64,000 nucleotides of DNA. It comes from Osedax fenrisi. Lineage: Eukaryota > Annelida > Polychaeta > Sabellida > Siboglinidae. Position numbers and translations under genes: made by a program. The notes under the pieces were generated by a model. It saw only the letters and a program-made list of their open reading frames with translations. It searched no databases and was not told the DNA's origin. Location of the stretch: contig OZ025244.1 of assembly GCA_964019155.1 (NCBI GenBank), positions 32,362,903-32,426,902 on the forward strand, read 5' to 3'. Shown piece by piece: positions 35,316-49,640 of the stretch. Within the stretch, counting starts at the first letter, position 1; each line of letters opens with the position of its first letter.

Positions 35316-38235
35316 GGTAACTCTAGGTAACTCTAGCTAACTCTAGCTAACTCTAGCTAACTCTAGCTAATTTTAGCTAACTCTAGCTAACTCTAGCTAA
35401 CTCTAGCTAACTTTAGCTAACTCTAGCTAACTCTAGTTAACTCTAGCTAACTCTAGCTAACTCTAGGTAACGCTAGCTAACTCTAGCTAACTCTAGCTAA
35501 CTCTAGCTAACTCTAGGTAACTCTAGCTAACTTTAGCTAACTCTAGCTAACTCTAGCTAACTCTAGCTAACTTTAAGTAACTCTAGCTAACTCTAGCTAA
35601 CTTTAGCTAACTCTAGCTAACTCTAGCTAACTTTAGCTAACTCTAGCTAACTCTAGCTAACTCTAGGTAACTCTAGCTAACTCTAGCTAACTTTAGCTAA
35701 CTCTATGTAACTCTAGCTAACTCTAGCTAACTCTAGCTAACTCTAAGTAATATTAGCTAACTTTAGCTAACTCTAGCTAACTCTAGGTAACTCTAGCTAA
35801 CTCTAGCTAACTCTAGGTAACTCTATCTAACTCTAGTTAACTCTAGCTAACTCTAGGTAACTCTAGGTAACTCTAGCTAACTTTAGCTAACTTTAGGTAA
35901 CTATAGGTAACTCTAGGTAACTCTAGCTAACTCTAGCTAACTCTAGCTAACTCTAGGTAACTCTAGCTAACTTTAGGTAAATCTAGGTAACTCTAGCTAA
36001 CTTTAGCTAACTCTAGCTAACTCTAGCTAACTCTAGCTAACTCTAGCTAACTCTAGCTAACTCTAGGTAACTCTAGCTAACTCTAGCTAACTCTAGCTAA
36101 CTCTAGCTAACTCTAGCTAACTCTAGGTAACTCTAGCTAACTCTAGCTAATTTTAGCTAACTCTAGCTAACTCTAGCTAACTCTAGCTAACTTTAGCTAA
36201 CTCTAGCTAACTCTAGTTAACTCTAGCTAACTCTAGCTAACTCTAGGTAACTCTAGCTAACTCTAGCTAACTCTAGCTAACTCTAGGTAACACTAGCTAA
36301 CTCTAGCTAACTCTAGCTAACTCTAGCTAACTCTAGGTAACTCTAGCTAACTTTAGCTAACTCTAGCTAACTCTAGCTAACTCTAGCTAACTTTAAGTAA
36401 CTCTAGCTAACTCTAGCTAACTTTAGCTAACTCTAGCTAACTCTAGCTAACTCTAGGTAACTCTAGCTAACTCTAGCTAACTTTAGCTAACTCTATGTAA
36501 CTCTAGCTAACTCTAGATAACTCTAGCTAACTCTAAGTAATATTAGCTAACTTTAGCTAACTCTAGCTAACTCTAGGTAACTCTAGCTAACTCTAGCTAA
36601 CTCTAGCTAACTCTAGCTAACTCTAGGTAACTCTAGCTAACTCTAGTTAACTCTAGCTAACTCTAGGTAACTCTAGGTAACTCTAGCTAACTTTAGCTAA
36701 CTTTAGGTAACTATAGGTAACTCTAGCTAACTCTAGCTAACTCTAGCTAACTTTAGCTAACTCTAGCTAACTCTAGGTAACTCTAGGTAACTCTAGCTAA
36801 CTCTAGCTAACTCTAGCTAACTCTAGCTAATTTTAGCTAACTCTAGCTAACTCTAGCTAACTCTAGCTAACTTTAGCTAACTCTAGCTAACTCTAGTTAA
36901 CTCTAGCTAACTCTAGCTAACTCTAGGTAACGCTAGCTAACTCTAGCTAACTCTAGCTAACTCTAGCTAACTCTAGGTAACTCTAGCTAACTTTAGCTAA
37001 CTCTAGCTAACTCTAGCTAACTCTAGCTAACTTTAAGTAACTCTAGCTAACTCTAGCTAACTTTAGCTAACTCTAGCTAACTCTAGCTAACTTTAGCTAA
37101 CTCTAGCTAACTCTAGCTAACTCTAGGTAACTCTAGCTAACTCTAGCTAACTTTAGCTAACTCTATGTAACTCTAGCTAACTCTAGCTAACTCTAGCTAA
37201 CTCTAAGTAATATTAGCTAACTTTAGCTAACTCTAGCTAACTCTAGGTAACTCTAGCTAACTCTAGCTAACTCTAGGTAACTCTATCTAACTCTAGTTAA
37301 CTCTAGCTAACTCTAGGTAACTCTAGGTAACTCTAGCTAACTTTAGCTAACTTTAGGTAACTATAGGTAACTCTAGGTAACTCTAGCTAACTCTAGCTAA
37401 CTCTAGCTAACTCTAGGTAACTCTAGCTAACTTTAGGTAAATCTAGGTAACTCTAGCTAACTTTAGCTAACTCTAGCTAACTCTAGCTAACTCTAGCTAA
37501 CTCTAGCTAACTCTAGCTAACTCTAGGTAACTCTAGGTAACTCTAGGTAACTCTAGCTAACTCTAGCTAACTCTAGCTAACTCTAGGTAACTCTAGCTAA
37601 CTCTAGCTAATTTTAGCTAACTCTAGCTAACTCTAGCTAACTCTAGCTAACTTTAGCTAACTCTAGCTAACTCTAGTTAACTCTAGCTAACTCTAGCTAA
37701 CTCTAGGTAACTCTAGCTAACTCTAGCTAACTCTAGCTAACTCTAGGTAACGCTAGCTAACTCTAGCTAACTCTAGCTAACTCTAGCTAACTCTAGGTAA
37801 CTCTAGCTAACTTTAGCTAACTCTAGCTAACTCTAGCTAACTCTAGCTAACTTTAAGTAACTCTAGCTAACTCTAGCTAACTTTAGCTAACTCTAGCTAA
37901 CTCTAGCTAACTCTAGGTAACTCTAGCTAACTCTAGCTAACTTTAGCTAACTCTATGTAACTCTAGCTAACTCTAGATAACTCTAGCTAACTCTAAGTAA
38001 TATTAGCTAACTTTAGCTAACTCTAGCTAACTCTAGGTAACTCTAGCTAACTCTAGCTAACTCTAGCTAACTCTAGCTAACTCTAGGTAACTCTAGCTAA
38101 CTCTAGTTAACTCTAGCTAACTCTAGGTAACTCTAGGTAACTCTAGCTAACTTTAGCTAACTTTAGGTAACTATAGGTAACTCTAGGTAACTCTAGCTAA
38201 CTCTAGCTAACTCTAGCTAACTCTAGGTAACTCTA
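35316..38235 (+). repeat. 1460-bp HOR, two tandem copies
   Basis: AATTTTAGCT at 35369 and 36829, and AATATTAGCT at 35749/37209 and 36539/37999, are all 1460 bp apart. Each 1460-bp unit holds two related half units (790 and 670 bp between AATATTAGCT copies). The first copy starts at the assembly gap, so its left limit is unknown; the second becomes divergent after about 38235. Confidence 0.83.
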
Positions 38236-39780
38236 GCTAACTCTAGGTAAATCTAGGTAACTCTAGCTAACTTTAGCTAACTCTAGCTAACTCTAGCTAA
38301 CTCTAGCTAACTCTAGCTAACTCTAGCTAACTCTAGGTAACTCTAGATAACTCTAGCTAACTCTAGCTAACTCTAGCTAACTCTAGGTAAGTCTAGCTAA
38401 CTCTAGCTAACTCTAGCTAACTCTAGCTAACTCTAGGTAACTCTAGGTAACTCTAGCTAACTTTAGCTAACTCTAGATAACTCTAGCTAACACTAGGTAA
38501 CTCTAGCTAACTCTAGCTAACTCTAGCTAACTCTAGCTAACTTTAGCTAACTCTAGGTAACTCTAGCTAACTCTAGCTAACTCTAGCTAACTCTAGCTAA
38601 CTCTATGTAACTCTAGGTAACTCTAGATAACTTTAGCTAACTCTAGGTAACTTTAGCTAACTCTAGGTAACTTTAGCTAACTCTAGGTAACTTTAGCTAA
38701 CTCTAGGTAACTCTAGCTAACTCTAGCTAACTCTAGCTAACTCTAGCTAACTCTAGGTAACTTTAGCTAACTCTAGGTAACTTTAGCTAACTCTAGCTAA
38801 CTCTAGTTAACTCTAGCTAACTCTAGCTAACTCTAGGTAACTCTAGCTAACTCTAGCTAACTCTAGCTAACTCTAGGTAACGCTAGCTAACTCTAGCTAA
38901 CTCTAGCTAACTCTAGCTAACTCTAGGTAACTCTAGCTAACTCTAGCTAATTTTAGCTAACTCTAGCTAACTCTAGCTAACTCTAGCTAACTTTAGCTAA
39001 CTCTAGTTAACTCTAGCTAACTCTAGCTAACTCTAGCTAACTCTAGCTAATTTTAGCTAACTCTAGCTAACTCTAGCTAACTCTAGCTAACTTTAGCTAA
39101 CTCTAGCTAACTCTAGTTAACTCTAGCTAACTCTAGCTAACTCTAGGTAACTCTAGCTAACTCTAGCTAACTCTAGCTAACTCTAGGTAACGCTAGCTAA
39201 CTCTAGCTAACTCTAGCTAACTCTAGGTAACGCTAGCTAACTCTAGCTAACTCTAGCTAACTCTAGCTAACTCTAGGTAACTCTAGCTAACTTTAGCTAA
39301 CTCTAGCTAACTCTAGCTAACTCTAGCTAACTTTAAGTAACTCTAGCTAACTCTAGCTAACTTTAGCTAACTCTAGCTAACTCTAGCTAACTCTAGCTAA
39401 CTCTAGCTAACTTTAGCTAACTCTATGTAACTCTAGCTAACTCTAGCTAACTCTAGCTAACTCTAAGTAATATTAGCTAACTTTAGCTAACTCTAGCTAA
39501 CTCTAGGTAACTCTAGCTAACTCTAGCTAACTCTAGGTAACTCTAGCTAACTCTAGTTAACTCTAGCTAACTCTAGGTAACTCTAGGTAACTCTAGCTAA
39601 CTTTAGCTAACTTTAGGTAACTATAGGTAACTCTAGGTAACTCTAGCTAACTCTAGCTAACTCTAGCTAACTCTAGGTAACTCTAGCTAACTCTAGGTAA
39701 ATCTAGGTAACTCTAGCTAACTTTAGCTAACTCTAGCTAACTCTAGCTAACTCTAGCTAACTCTAGCTAACTCTAGCTAA

Positions 39781-42520
39781 CTCTAGGTAACTCTAGCTAA
39801 CTCTAGCTAACTCTAGCTAACTCTAGCTAACTCTAGCTAACTCTAGGTAACTCTAGCTAACTCTAGCTAATTTTAGCTAACTCTAGCTAACTCTAGCTAA
39901 CTCTAGCTAACTTTAGCTAACTCTAGCTAACTCTAGTTAACTCTAGCTAACTCTAGCTAACTCTAGGTAACTCTAGCTAACTCTAGCTAACTCTAGCTAA
40001 CTCTAGGTAACGCTAGCTAACTCTAGCTAACTCTAGCTAACTCTAGCTAACTCTAGGTAACTCTAGCTAACTTTAGCTAACTCTAGCTAACTCTAGCTAA
40101 CTCTAGCTAACTTTAAGTAACTCTAGCTAACTCTAGCTAACTTTAGCTAACTCTAGCTAACTCTAGCTAACTTTAGCTAACTCTAGCTAACTCTAGCTAA
40201 CTCTAGGTAACTCTAGCTAACTCTAGCTAACTTTAGCTAACTCTATGTAACTCTAGCTAACTCTAGCTAACTCTAGCTAACTCTAAGTAATATTAGCTAA
40301 CTTTAGCTAACTCTAGCTAACTCTAGGTAACTCTAGCTAACTCTAGCTAACTCTAGCTAACTCTAGCTAACTCTAGGTAACTCTAGCTAACTCTAGGTAA
40401 CTCTAGGTAACTCTAGCTAACTTTAGCTAACTTTAGGTAACTATAGGTAACTCTAGGTAACTCTAGCTAACTCTAGCTAACTCTAGCTAACTCTAGGTAA
40501 CTCTAGCTAACTCTAGGTTAATCTAGGTAACTCTAGCTAACTTTAGCTAACTCTAGCTAACCCTAGCTAACTCTAGCTAACTCTAGCTAACTCTAGCTAA
40601 CTCTAGGTAACTCTAGATAACTCTAGCTAACTCTAGCTAACTCTAGCTAACTCTAGGTAAGTCTAGCTAACTCTAGCTAACTCTAGCTAACTATAGCTAA
40701 CTCTAGGTAACTCTAGGTAACTCTAGCTAACTTTAGCTAACTCTAGATAACTCTAGCTAACTCTAGGTAACTCTAGCTAACTCTAGCTAACTCTAGCTAA
40801 CTCTAGCTAACTTTAGCTAACTCTAGGTAACTCTAGCTAACTCTAGCTAACTCTAGCTAACTCTAGCTAACTCTATGTAACTCTAGGTAACTCTAGATAA
40901 CTTTAGCTAACTCTAGGTAACTTTAGCTAACTCTAGGTAACTTTAGCTAACTCTAGGTAACTTTAGCTAACTCTAGGTAACTCTAGCTAACTCTAGCTAA
41001 CTCTAGCTAACTCTAGCTAACTCTAGGTAACTTTAGCTAACTCTAGGTAACTTTAGCTAACTCTAGCTAACTCTAGCTAACTCTAGGTAACTCTAGCTAA
41101 CTCTAGTTAACTCTAGCTAACTCTAGGTAACTCTAGGTAACTCTAGCTAACTTTAGCTAACTTTAGGTAACTATAGGTAACTCTAGGTAACTCTAGCTAA
41201 CTCTAGCTAACTCTAGCTAACTCTAGCTAACTCTAGGTAACTCTAGCTAACTCTAGCTAACTCTAGCTAACTCTAGCTAACTCTAGCTAACTCTAGGTAA
41301 CTCTAGCTAACTCTAGCTAATTTTAGCTAACTCTAGCTAACTCTAGCTAACTCTAGCTAACTTTAGCTAACTCTAGCTAACTCTAGTTAACTCTAGCTAA
41401 CTCTAGCTAACTCTAGGTAACTCTAGCTAACTCTAGCTAACTCTAGCTAACTCTAGGTAACGCTAGCTAACTCTAGCTAACTCTAGCTAACTCTAGCTAA
41501 CTCTAGGTAACTCTAGCTAACTTTAGCTAACTCTAGCTAACTCTAGCTAACTCTAGCTAACTTTAAGTAACTCTAGCTAACTCTAGCTAACTTTAGCTAA
41601 CTCTAGCTAACTCTAGCTAACTTTAGCTAACTCTAGCTAACTCTAGCTAACTCTAGGTAACTCTAGCTAACTCTAGCTAACTTTAGCTAACTCTATGTAA
41701 CTCTAGCTAACTCTAGCTAACTCTAGCTAACTCTAAGTAATATTAGCTAACTTTAGCTAACTCTAGCTAACTCTAGGTAACTCTAGCTAACTCTAGCTAA
41801 CTCTAGCTAACTCTAGCTAACTCTAGGTAACTCTAGCTAACTCTAGGTAACTCTAGGTAACTCTAGCTAACTTTAGCTAACTTTAGGTAACTATAGGTAA
41901 CTCTAGGTAACTCTAGCTAACTCTAGCTAACTCTAGCTAACTCTAGGTAACTCTAGCTAACTCTAGGTTAATCTAGGTAACTCTAGCTAACTTTAGCTAA
42001 CTCTAGCTAACCCTAGCTAACTCTAGCTAACTCTAGCTAACTCTAGCTAACTCTAGGTAACTCTAGATAACTCTAGCTAACTCTAGCTAACTCTAGCTAA
42101 CTCTAGGTAAGTCTAGCTAACTCTAGCTAACTCTAGCTAACTATAGCTAACTCTAGGTAACTCTAGGTAACTCTAGCTAACTTTAGCTAACTCTAGATAA
42201 CTCTAGCTAACTCTAGGTAACTCTAGCTAACTCTAGCTAACTCTAGCTAATTCTAGCTAACTTTAGCTAACTCTAGGTAACTCTAGCTAACTCTAGCTAA
42301 CTCTAGCTAACTCTAGCTAACTCTATGTAACTCTAGGTAACTCTAGATAACTTTAGCTAACTCTAGGTAACTTTAGCTAACTCTAGGTAACTTTAGCTAA
42401 CTCTAGGTAACTTTAGCTAACTCTAGGTAACTCTAGCTAACTCTAGCTAACTCTAGCTAACTCTAGCTAACTCTAGGTAACTTTAGCTAACTCTAGGTAA
42501 CTTTAGCTAACTCTAGCTAA
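39781..42520 (+). repeat. 1450-bp HOR, two tandem copies
   Basis: Copies cover about 39781-41070 and 41231-42520. Shared rare units at an offset of 1450 are AACTCTAGGT followed by TAATCTAGGT (40509/41959), AACCCTAGCT (40559/42009), AATATTAGCT (40289/41739), AATTTTAGCT (39869/41319) and the 20-bp dimer tract. One private difference is AATTCTAGCT near 42249. Confidence 0.82.
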
Positions 42521-45500
42521 CTCTAGTTAACTCTAGCTAACTCTAGCTAACTCTAGGTAACTCTAGCTAACTCTAGCTAACTCTAGCTAACTCTAGGTAA
42601 CGCTAGCTAACTCTAGCTAACTCTAGCTAACTCTAGCTAACTCTAGGTAACTTAGGTAACGCTAGCTAACTCTAGTTAACTCTAGCTAACTCTAGGTAAC
42701 TCTAGGTAACTCTAGGTAACTCTAGCTAACTCTAGTTAACTCTAGGTAACTCTAGGTAACTCTAGCTAACTCTAGCTAACTCTATCTAACTCTAGGTAAC
42801 TCTATGTAACTCTAGCTAACGTTAGCTAACTCTAGGTAACTATAGGTAACTCTAGGTAACTCTAGCTAACTCTAGCTAACTCTAGCTAACTCTAGCTAAC
42901 TCTAGGTAACTCTAGCTAACTCTAGGTAAATCTAGGTAACTCTAGCTAACTTTAGCTAACTCTAGCTAACTCTAGGTAACTTTAGCTAACTCTAGCTAAC
43001 TCTAGCTAACTCTAGCTAACTCTAGCTAACTCTAGGTAACTCTAGTTTACTCTAGCTAACTCTAGCTAACTCTAGCTAATTCTAGCTAACTCTAGCTAAC
43101 TCTTGCTAACTCTAGCTAACTTTAGCTAACTCTAGCTAACTCTAGGTAACTCTAGGTAACTCTAGCTAACTCTAGCTAACTCTAGCTAACTCTAGCTAAT
43201 TTTAGCTAACTCTAGCTAACTCTAGCTAACTCTAGCTAACTTTAGCTAACTCTAGCTAACTCTAGTTAACTCTAGCTAACTCTAGCTAACTCTAGGTAAC
43301 TCTAGCTAACTCTAGCTAACTCTAGCTAACTCTAGGTAACGCTAGCTAACTCTAGCTAACTCTAGCTAACTCTAGCTAACTCTAGGTAACTTTAGCTAAC
43401 TCTATGTAACTCTAGCTAACTCTAGCTAACTCTAGCTAACTCTAAGTAATATTAGCTAACTTTAGCTAACTCTAGCTAACTCTAGGTAACTCTAGCTAAC
43501 TCTAGCTAACTCTAGCTAACTCTAGCTAACTCTAGGTAACTCTAGCTAACTCTAGTTAACTCTAGCTAACTCTAGGTAACTCTAGGTAACTCTAGCTAAC
43601 TTTAGCTAACTGTAGGTAACTATAGGTAACTCTAGGTAACTCTAGCTAACTCTAGCTAACTCTAGCTAACTCTAGGTAACTCTAGCTAACTCTAGGTAAA
43701 TCTAGGTAACTCTAGCTAACTTCAGCTAACTCTAGCTAACTCTAGGTAACTCTAGCTAACTCTAGCTAACTCTAGCTAACTCTAGCTAACTCTAGCTAAC
43801 TCTAGCTAACTCTAGCTAACTCTAGCTAACTCTAGCTTACTCTAGGTAACTCTAGCTAACTCTAGGTAACTCTAGATAACTCTAGCTAACTCTAGCTAAC
43901 TCTAGCTAACTCTAGGTAAGTCTAGCTAACTCTAGCTAACTCTAGCTAACTCTAGCTAACTCTAGGTAACTCTAGGTAACTCTAGCTAACTTTAGCTAAC
44001 TCTAGATAACTCTAGCTAACTCTAGGTAACTCTAGCTAACTCTAGCTAACTCTAGTTAACTCTAGTTAACTCTAGCTAACTCTAGTTAACTCTATGTAAC
44101 TCTAGGTAACTCTAGATAACTTTAGCTAACTCTAGCTAACTCTAGCTAACTCTAGCTAACTTTAAGTAACTCTAGCTAACTCTAGCTAACTCTAGCTAAC
44201 TCTAGCTAACTCTAGCTAACTCTAGCTAATTTTAGCTAACTCTAGCTAACTCTAGCTAACTCTAGCTAACTTTAGCTAACTCTAGCTAACTCTAGCTAAC
44301 TCTAGCTAACTCTAGCTAACTCTAGCTAACTCTAGCTAACTCTAGCTAACTTTAGCTAACTCTAGCTAACTCTAGCTAACTCTAGCTAACTTTAAGTAAC
44401 TCTAGCTAACTCTAGCTAACTTTAGCTAACTCTAGCTAACTCTAGCTAACTTTAGCTAACTCTAGCTAACTCTAGCTAACTCTAGGTAACTCTAACTAAC
44501 TCTAGCTGACTTTAGCTAACTCTATGTAACTCTAGCTAACTCTAGCTAACTCTAGCTAACTCTAAGTAATATTAGCTAACTTTAGCTAACTCTAGCTAAC
44601 TCTAGGTAACTCTAGCTAACTCTAGCTAACTCTAGCTAACTCTAGCTAACTCTAGGTAACTCTAGCTAACTCTAGTTAACTCTAGCTAACTCTAGGTAAC
44701 TCTAGGTAACTCTAGCTAACTTTAGCTAACTTTAGGTAACTATAGGTAACTCTAGGTAACTCTAGCTAACTCTAGCTAACTCTAGCTAACTCTATGTAAC
44801 TCTAGGTAACTCTAGATAACTTTAGCTAACTCTAGGTAACTTTAGCTAACTCTAGGTAACTTTAGCTAACTCTAGGTAACTTTAGCTAACTCTAGGTAAC
44901 TCTAGCTAACTCTAGCTAACTCTAGCTAACTCTAGCTAACTCTAGGTAACTTTAGCTAACTCTAGGTAACTTTAGCTAACTCTAGCTAACTCTAGTTAAC
45001 TCTAGCTAACTCTAGCTAACTCTAGGTAACTCTAGCTAACTCTAGCTAACTCTAGCTAACTCTAGGTAACGCTAGCTAACTCTAGCTAACTCTAGCTAAC
45101 TCTAGCTAACTCTAGGTAACTCTAGGTAACGCTAGCTAACTCTAGTTAACTCTAGCTAACTCTAGGTAACTCTAGGTAACTCTAGGTAACTCTAGCTAAC
45201 TCTAGTTAACTCTAGGTAACTCTAGGTAACTCTAGCTAACTCTAGCTAACTCTATCTAACTCTAGGTAACTCTATGTAACTCTAGCTAACGTTAGCTAAC
45301 TCTAGGTAACTATAGGTAACTCTAGGTAACTCTAGCTAACTCTAGCTAACTCTAGCTAACTCTAGCTAACTCTAGGTAACTCTAGCTAACTCTAGGTAAA
45401 TCTAGGTAACTCTAGCTAACTTTAGCTAACTCTAGCTAACTCTAGGTAACTTTAGCTAACTCTAGCTAACTCTAGCTAACTCTAGCTAACTCTAGCTAAC

Positions 45501-47100
45501 TCTAGGTAACTCTAGTTTACTCTAGCTAACTCTAGCTAACTCTAGCTAATTCTAGCTAACTCTAGCTAACTCTTGCTAACTCTAGCTAACTTTAGCTAAC
45601 TCTAGCTAACTCTAGGTAACTCTAGGTAACTCTAGCTAACTCTAGCTAACTCTAGCTAACTCTAGCTAATTTTAGCTAACTCTAGCTAACTCTAGCTAAC
45701 TCTAGCTAACTTTAGCTAACTCTAGCTAACTCTAGTTAACTCTAGCTAACTCTAGCTAACTCTAGGTAACTCTAGCTAACTCTAGCTAACTCTAGCTAAC
45801 TCTAGGTAACGCTAGCTAACTCTAGCTAACTCTAGCTAACTCTAGCTAACTCTAGGTAACTTTAGCTAACTCTATGTAACTCTAGCTAACTCTAGCTAAC
45901 TCTAGCTAACTCTAAGTAATATTAGCTAACTTTAGCTAACTCTAGCTAACTCTAGGTAACTCTAGCTAACTCTAGCTAACTCTAGCTAACTCTAGCTAAC
46001 TCTAGGTAACTCTAGCTAACTCTAGTTAACTCTAGCTAACTCTAGGTAACTCTAGGTAACTCTAGCTAACTTTAGCTAACTGTAGGTAACTATAGGTAAC
46101 TCTAGGTAACTCTAGCTAACTCTAGCTAACTCTAGCTAACTCTAGGTAACTCTAGCTAACTCTAGGTAAATCTAGGTAACTCTAGCTAACTTCAGCTAAC
46201 TCTAGCTAACTCTAGGTAACTCTAGCTAACTCTAGCTAACTCTAGCTAACTCTAGCTAACTCTAGCTAACTCTAGCTAACTCTAGCTAACTCTAGCTAAC
46301 TCTAGCTAACTCTAGGTAACTCTAGCTAACTCTAGGTAACTCTAGATAACTCTAGCTAACTCTAGCTAACTCTAGCTAACTCTAGGTAAGTCTAGCTAAC
46401 TCTAGCTAACTCTAGCTAACTCTAGCTAACTCTAGGTAACTCTAGGTAACTCTAGCTAACTTTAGCTAACTCTAGATAACTCTAGCTAACTCTAGGTAAC
46501 TCTAGCTAACTCTAGCTAACTCTAGTTAACTCTAGTTAACTCTAGCTAACTCTAGCTAACTCTATGTAACTCTAGGTAACTCTAGATAACTTTAGCTAAC
46601 TCTAGCTAACTCTAGCTAACTCTAGCTAACTTTAAGTAACTCTAGCTAACTCTAGCTAACTCTAGCTAACTCTAGCTAACTCTAGCTAACTCTAGCTAAT
46701 TTTAGCTAACTCTAGCTAACTCTAGCTAACTCTAGCTAACTTTAGCTAACTCTTGCTAACTCTAGCTAACTCTAGCTAACTCTAGCTAACTCTAGCTAAC
46801 TCTAGCTAACTCTAGCTAACTTTAGCTAACTCTAGCTAACTCTAGCTAACTCTAGCTAACTTTAAGTAACTCTAGCTAACTCTAGCTAACTTTAGCTAAC
46901 TCTAGCTAACTCTAGCTAACTTTAGCTAACTCTAGCTAACTCTAGCTAACTCTAGGTAACTCTAACTAACTCTAGCTGACTTTAGCTAACTCTATGTAAC
47001 TCTAGCTAACTCTAGCTAACTCTAGCTAACTCTAAGTAATATTAGCTAACTTTAGCTAACTCTAGCTAACTCTAGGTAACTCTAGGTAACTCTAGCTAAC
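42321..47100 (+). repeat. 2470-bp HOR, two tandem copies
   Basis: AATATTAGCT at 43448/45918 and 44568/47038, and AACTTCAGCT near 43719/46189, are 2470 bp apart. The AACTCTATGT that starts each copy is at about 42319 and 44788, one base closer, because copy 1 carries the private 1-bp loss at 42649. GACTTTAGCT, from the join AGCTGACT near 44507 and 46977, is another shared rare unit. Confidence 0.83.
42649..42657 (+). other. Private 9-bp unit AACTTAGGT
   Basis: The decamer has lost one base, moving the register by -1. The matching place in the next 2470-bp copy (45118) holds a full AACTCTAGGT, so the loss happened after that duplication or is a consensus error. Confidence 0.88.
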
Positions 47101-49640
47101 TCTAGCTAACTCTAGCTAACTCTAGGTAACTCTAGCTAACTCTAGTTAACTCTAGCTAACTCTAGGTAACTCTAGGTAACTCTAGCTAACTTTAGCTAAC
47201 TTTAGGTAACTATAGGTAACTCTAGGTAACTCTAGCTAACTCTAGCTAACTCTAGCTAACTCTAGGTAACTCTAGCTAACTCTAGGTAAATCTAGGTTAC
47301 TCTAGCTAACTTTAGCTAACTCTAGCTAACTCTAGCTAACTCTAGCTAACTCTAGCTAACTCTAGCTAACTCTAGGTAACTCTAGCTAACTCTAGCTAAC
47401 TCTAGCTAACTCTAGCTAACTCTAGCTAACTCTAGGTAACTCTAGCTAACTATAGGTAACTCTAGATAACTCTAGCTAACTCTAGCTAACTCTAGCTAAC
47501 TCTAGGTAAGTCTAGCTAACTCTAGCTAACTCTAGCTAACTCTAGCTAACTCTAGGTAACTCTAGGTAACTCTAGCTAACTTTAGCTAACTCTAGATAAC
47601 TCTAGCTAACTCTAGGTAACTCTAGCTAACTCTAGCTAACTCTAGCTAACTCTAGCTAACTCTAGCTAATTTTAGCTAACTCTAGCTAACTCTAGCTAAC
47701 TCTAGCTAACTTTAGCTAACTCTAGCTAACTCTAGTTAACTCTAGCTAACTCTAGCTAACTCTAGGTAACTCTAGCTAACTCTAGCTAACTCTAGCTAAC
47801 TCTAGGTAACGCTAGCTAACTCTAGCTAACTCTAGCTAACTCTAGCTAACTCTAGGTAACTTTAGCTAACTCTATGTAACTCTAGCTAACTCTAGCTAAC
47901 TCTAGCTAACTCTAAGTAATATTAGCTAACTTTAGCTAACTCTAGCTAACTCTAGGTAACTCTAGCTAACTCTAGCTAACTCTAGCTAACTCTAGCTAAC
48001 TCTAGGTAACTCTAGCTAACTCTAGTTAACTCTAGCTAACTCTAGGTAACTCTAGGTAACTCTAGCTAACTTTAGCTAACTGTAGGTAACTATAGGTAAC
48101 TCTAGGTAACTCTAGCTAACTCTAGCTAACTCTAGCTAACTCTAGGTAACTCTAGCTAACTCTAGGTAAATCTAGGTAACTCTAGCTAACTTCAGCTAAC
48201 TCTAGCTAACTCTAGGTAACTCTAGCTAACTCTAGCTAACTCTAGCTAACTCTAGCTAACTCTAGCTAACTCTAGCTAACTCTAGCTAACTCTAGCTAAC
48301 TCTAGCTAACTCTAGGTAACTCTAGCTAACTCTAGGTAACTCTAGATAACTCTAGCTAACTCTAGCTAACTCTAGCTAACTCTAGGTAAGTCTAGCTAAC
48401 TCTAGCTAACTCTAGCTAACTCTAGCTAACTCTAGGTAACTCTAGGTAACTCTAGCTAACTTTAGCTAACTCTAGATAACTCTAGCTAACTCTAGGTAAC
48501 TCTAGCTAACTCTAGCTAACTCTAGTTAACTCTAGTTAACTCTAGCTAACTCTAGCTAACTCTATGTAACTCTAGGTAACTCTAGATAACTTTAGCTAAC
48601 TCTAGCTAACTCTAGCTAACTCTAGCTAACTTTAAGTAACTCTAGCTAACTCTAGCTAACTCTAGCTAACTCTAGCTAACTCTAGCTAACTCTAGCTAAT
48701 TTTAGCTAACTCTAGCTAACTCTAGCTAACTCTAGCTAACTTTAGCTAACTCTTGCTAACTCTAGCTAACTCTAGCTAACTCTAGCTAACTCTAGCTAAC
48801 TCTAGCTAACTCTAGCTAACTTTAGCTAACTCTAGCTAACTCTAGCTAACTCTAGCTAACTTTAAGTAACTCTAGCTAACTCTAGCTAACTTTAGCTAAC
48901 TCTAGCTAACTCTAGCTAACTTTAGCTAACTCTAGCTAACTCTAGCTAACTCTAGGTAACTCTAACTAACTCTAGCTGACTTTAGCTAACTCTATGTAAC
49001 TCTAGCTAACTCTAGCTAACTCTAGCTAACTCTAAGTAATATTAGCTAACTTTAGCTAACTCTAGCTAACTCTAGGTAACTCTAGCTAACTCTAGCTAAC
49101 TCTAGCTAACTCTAGCTAACTCTAGGTAACTCTAGCTAACTCTAGTTAACTCTAGCTAACTCTAGGTAACTCTAGGTAACTCTAGCTAACTTTAGCTAAC
49201 TTTAGGTAACTATAGGTAACTCTAGGTAACTCTAGCTAACTCTAGCTAACTCTAGCTAACTCTAGGTAACTCTAGCTAACTCTAGGTAAATCTAGGTTAC
49301 TCTAGCTAACTTTAGCTAACTCTAGCTAACTCTAGCTAACTCTAGCTAACTCTAGCTAACTCTAGCTAACTCTAGGTAACTCTAGCTAACTCTAGCTAAC
49401 TCTAGCTAACTCTAGCTAACTCTAGCTAACTCTAGGTAACTCTAGCTAACTATAGGTAACTCTAGATAACTCTAGCTAACTCTAGCTAACTCTAGCTAAC
49501 TCTAGGTAAGTCTAGCTAACTCTAGCTAACTCTAGCTAACTCTAGCTAACTCTAGGTAACTCTAGGTAACTCTAGCTAACTTTAGCTAACTCTAGATAAC
49601 TCTAGCTAACTCTAGGTAACTCTAGCTAACTCTAGCTAAC
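45641..49640 (+). repeat. 2000-bp HOR, two tandem copies
   Basis: Copies 45641-47640 and 47641-49640 share AACTTCAGCT (46189/48189), AACTCTTGCT (46749/48749), AATATTAGCT (45918/47918 and 47038/49038) and AACTATAGGT before AACTCTAGAT (near 47449/49449), all 2000 bp apart. The first copy overlaps the second 2470-bp unit, so the two periods are nested: the 2000-bp unit is a shortened derivative. AACTCTTGCT at 46749 is absent from the matching place in the earliest copy (44279), so that change arose before the last duplication. Confidence 0.83.
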
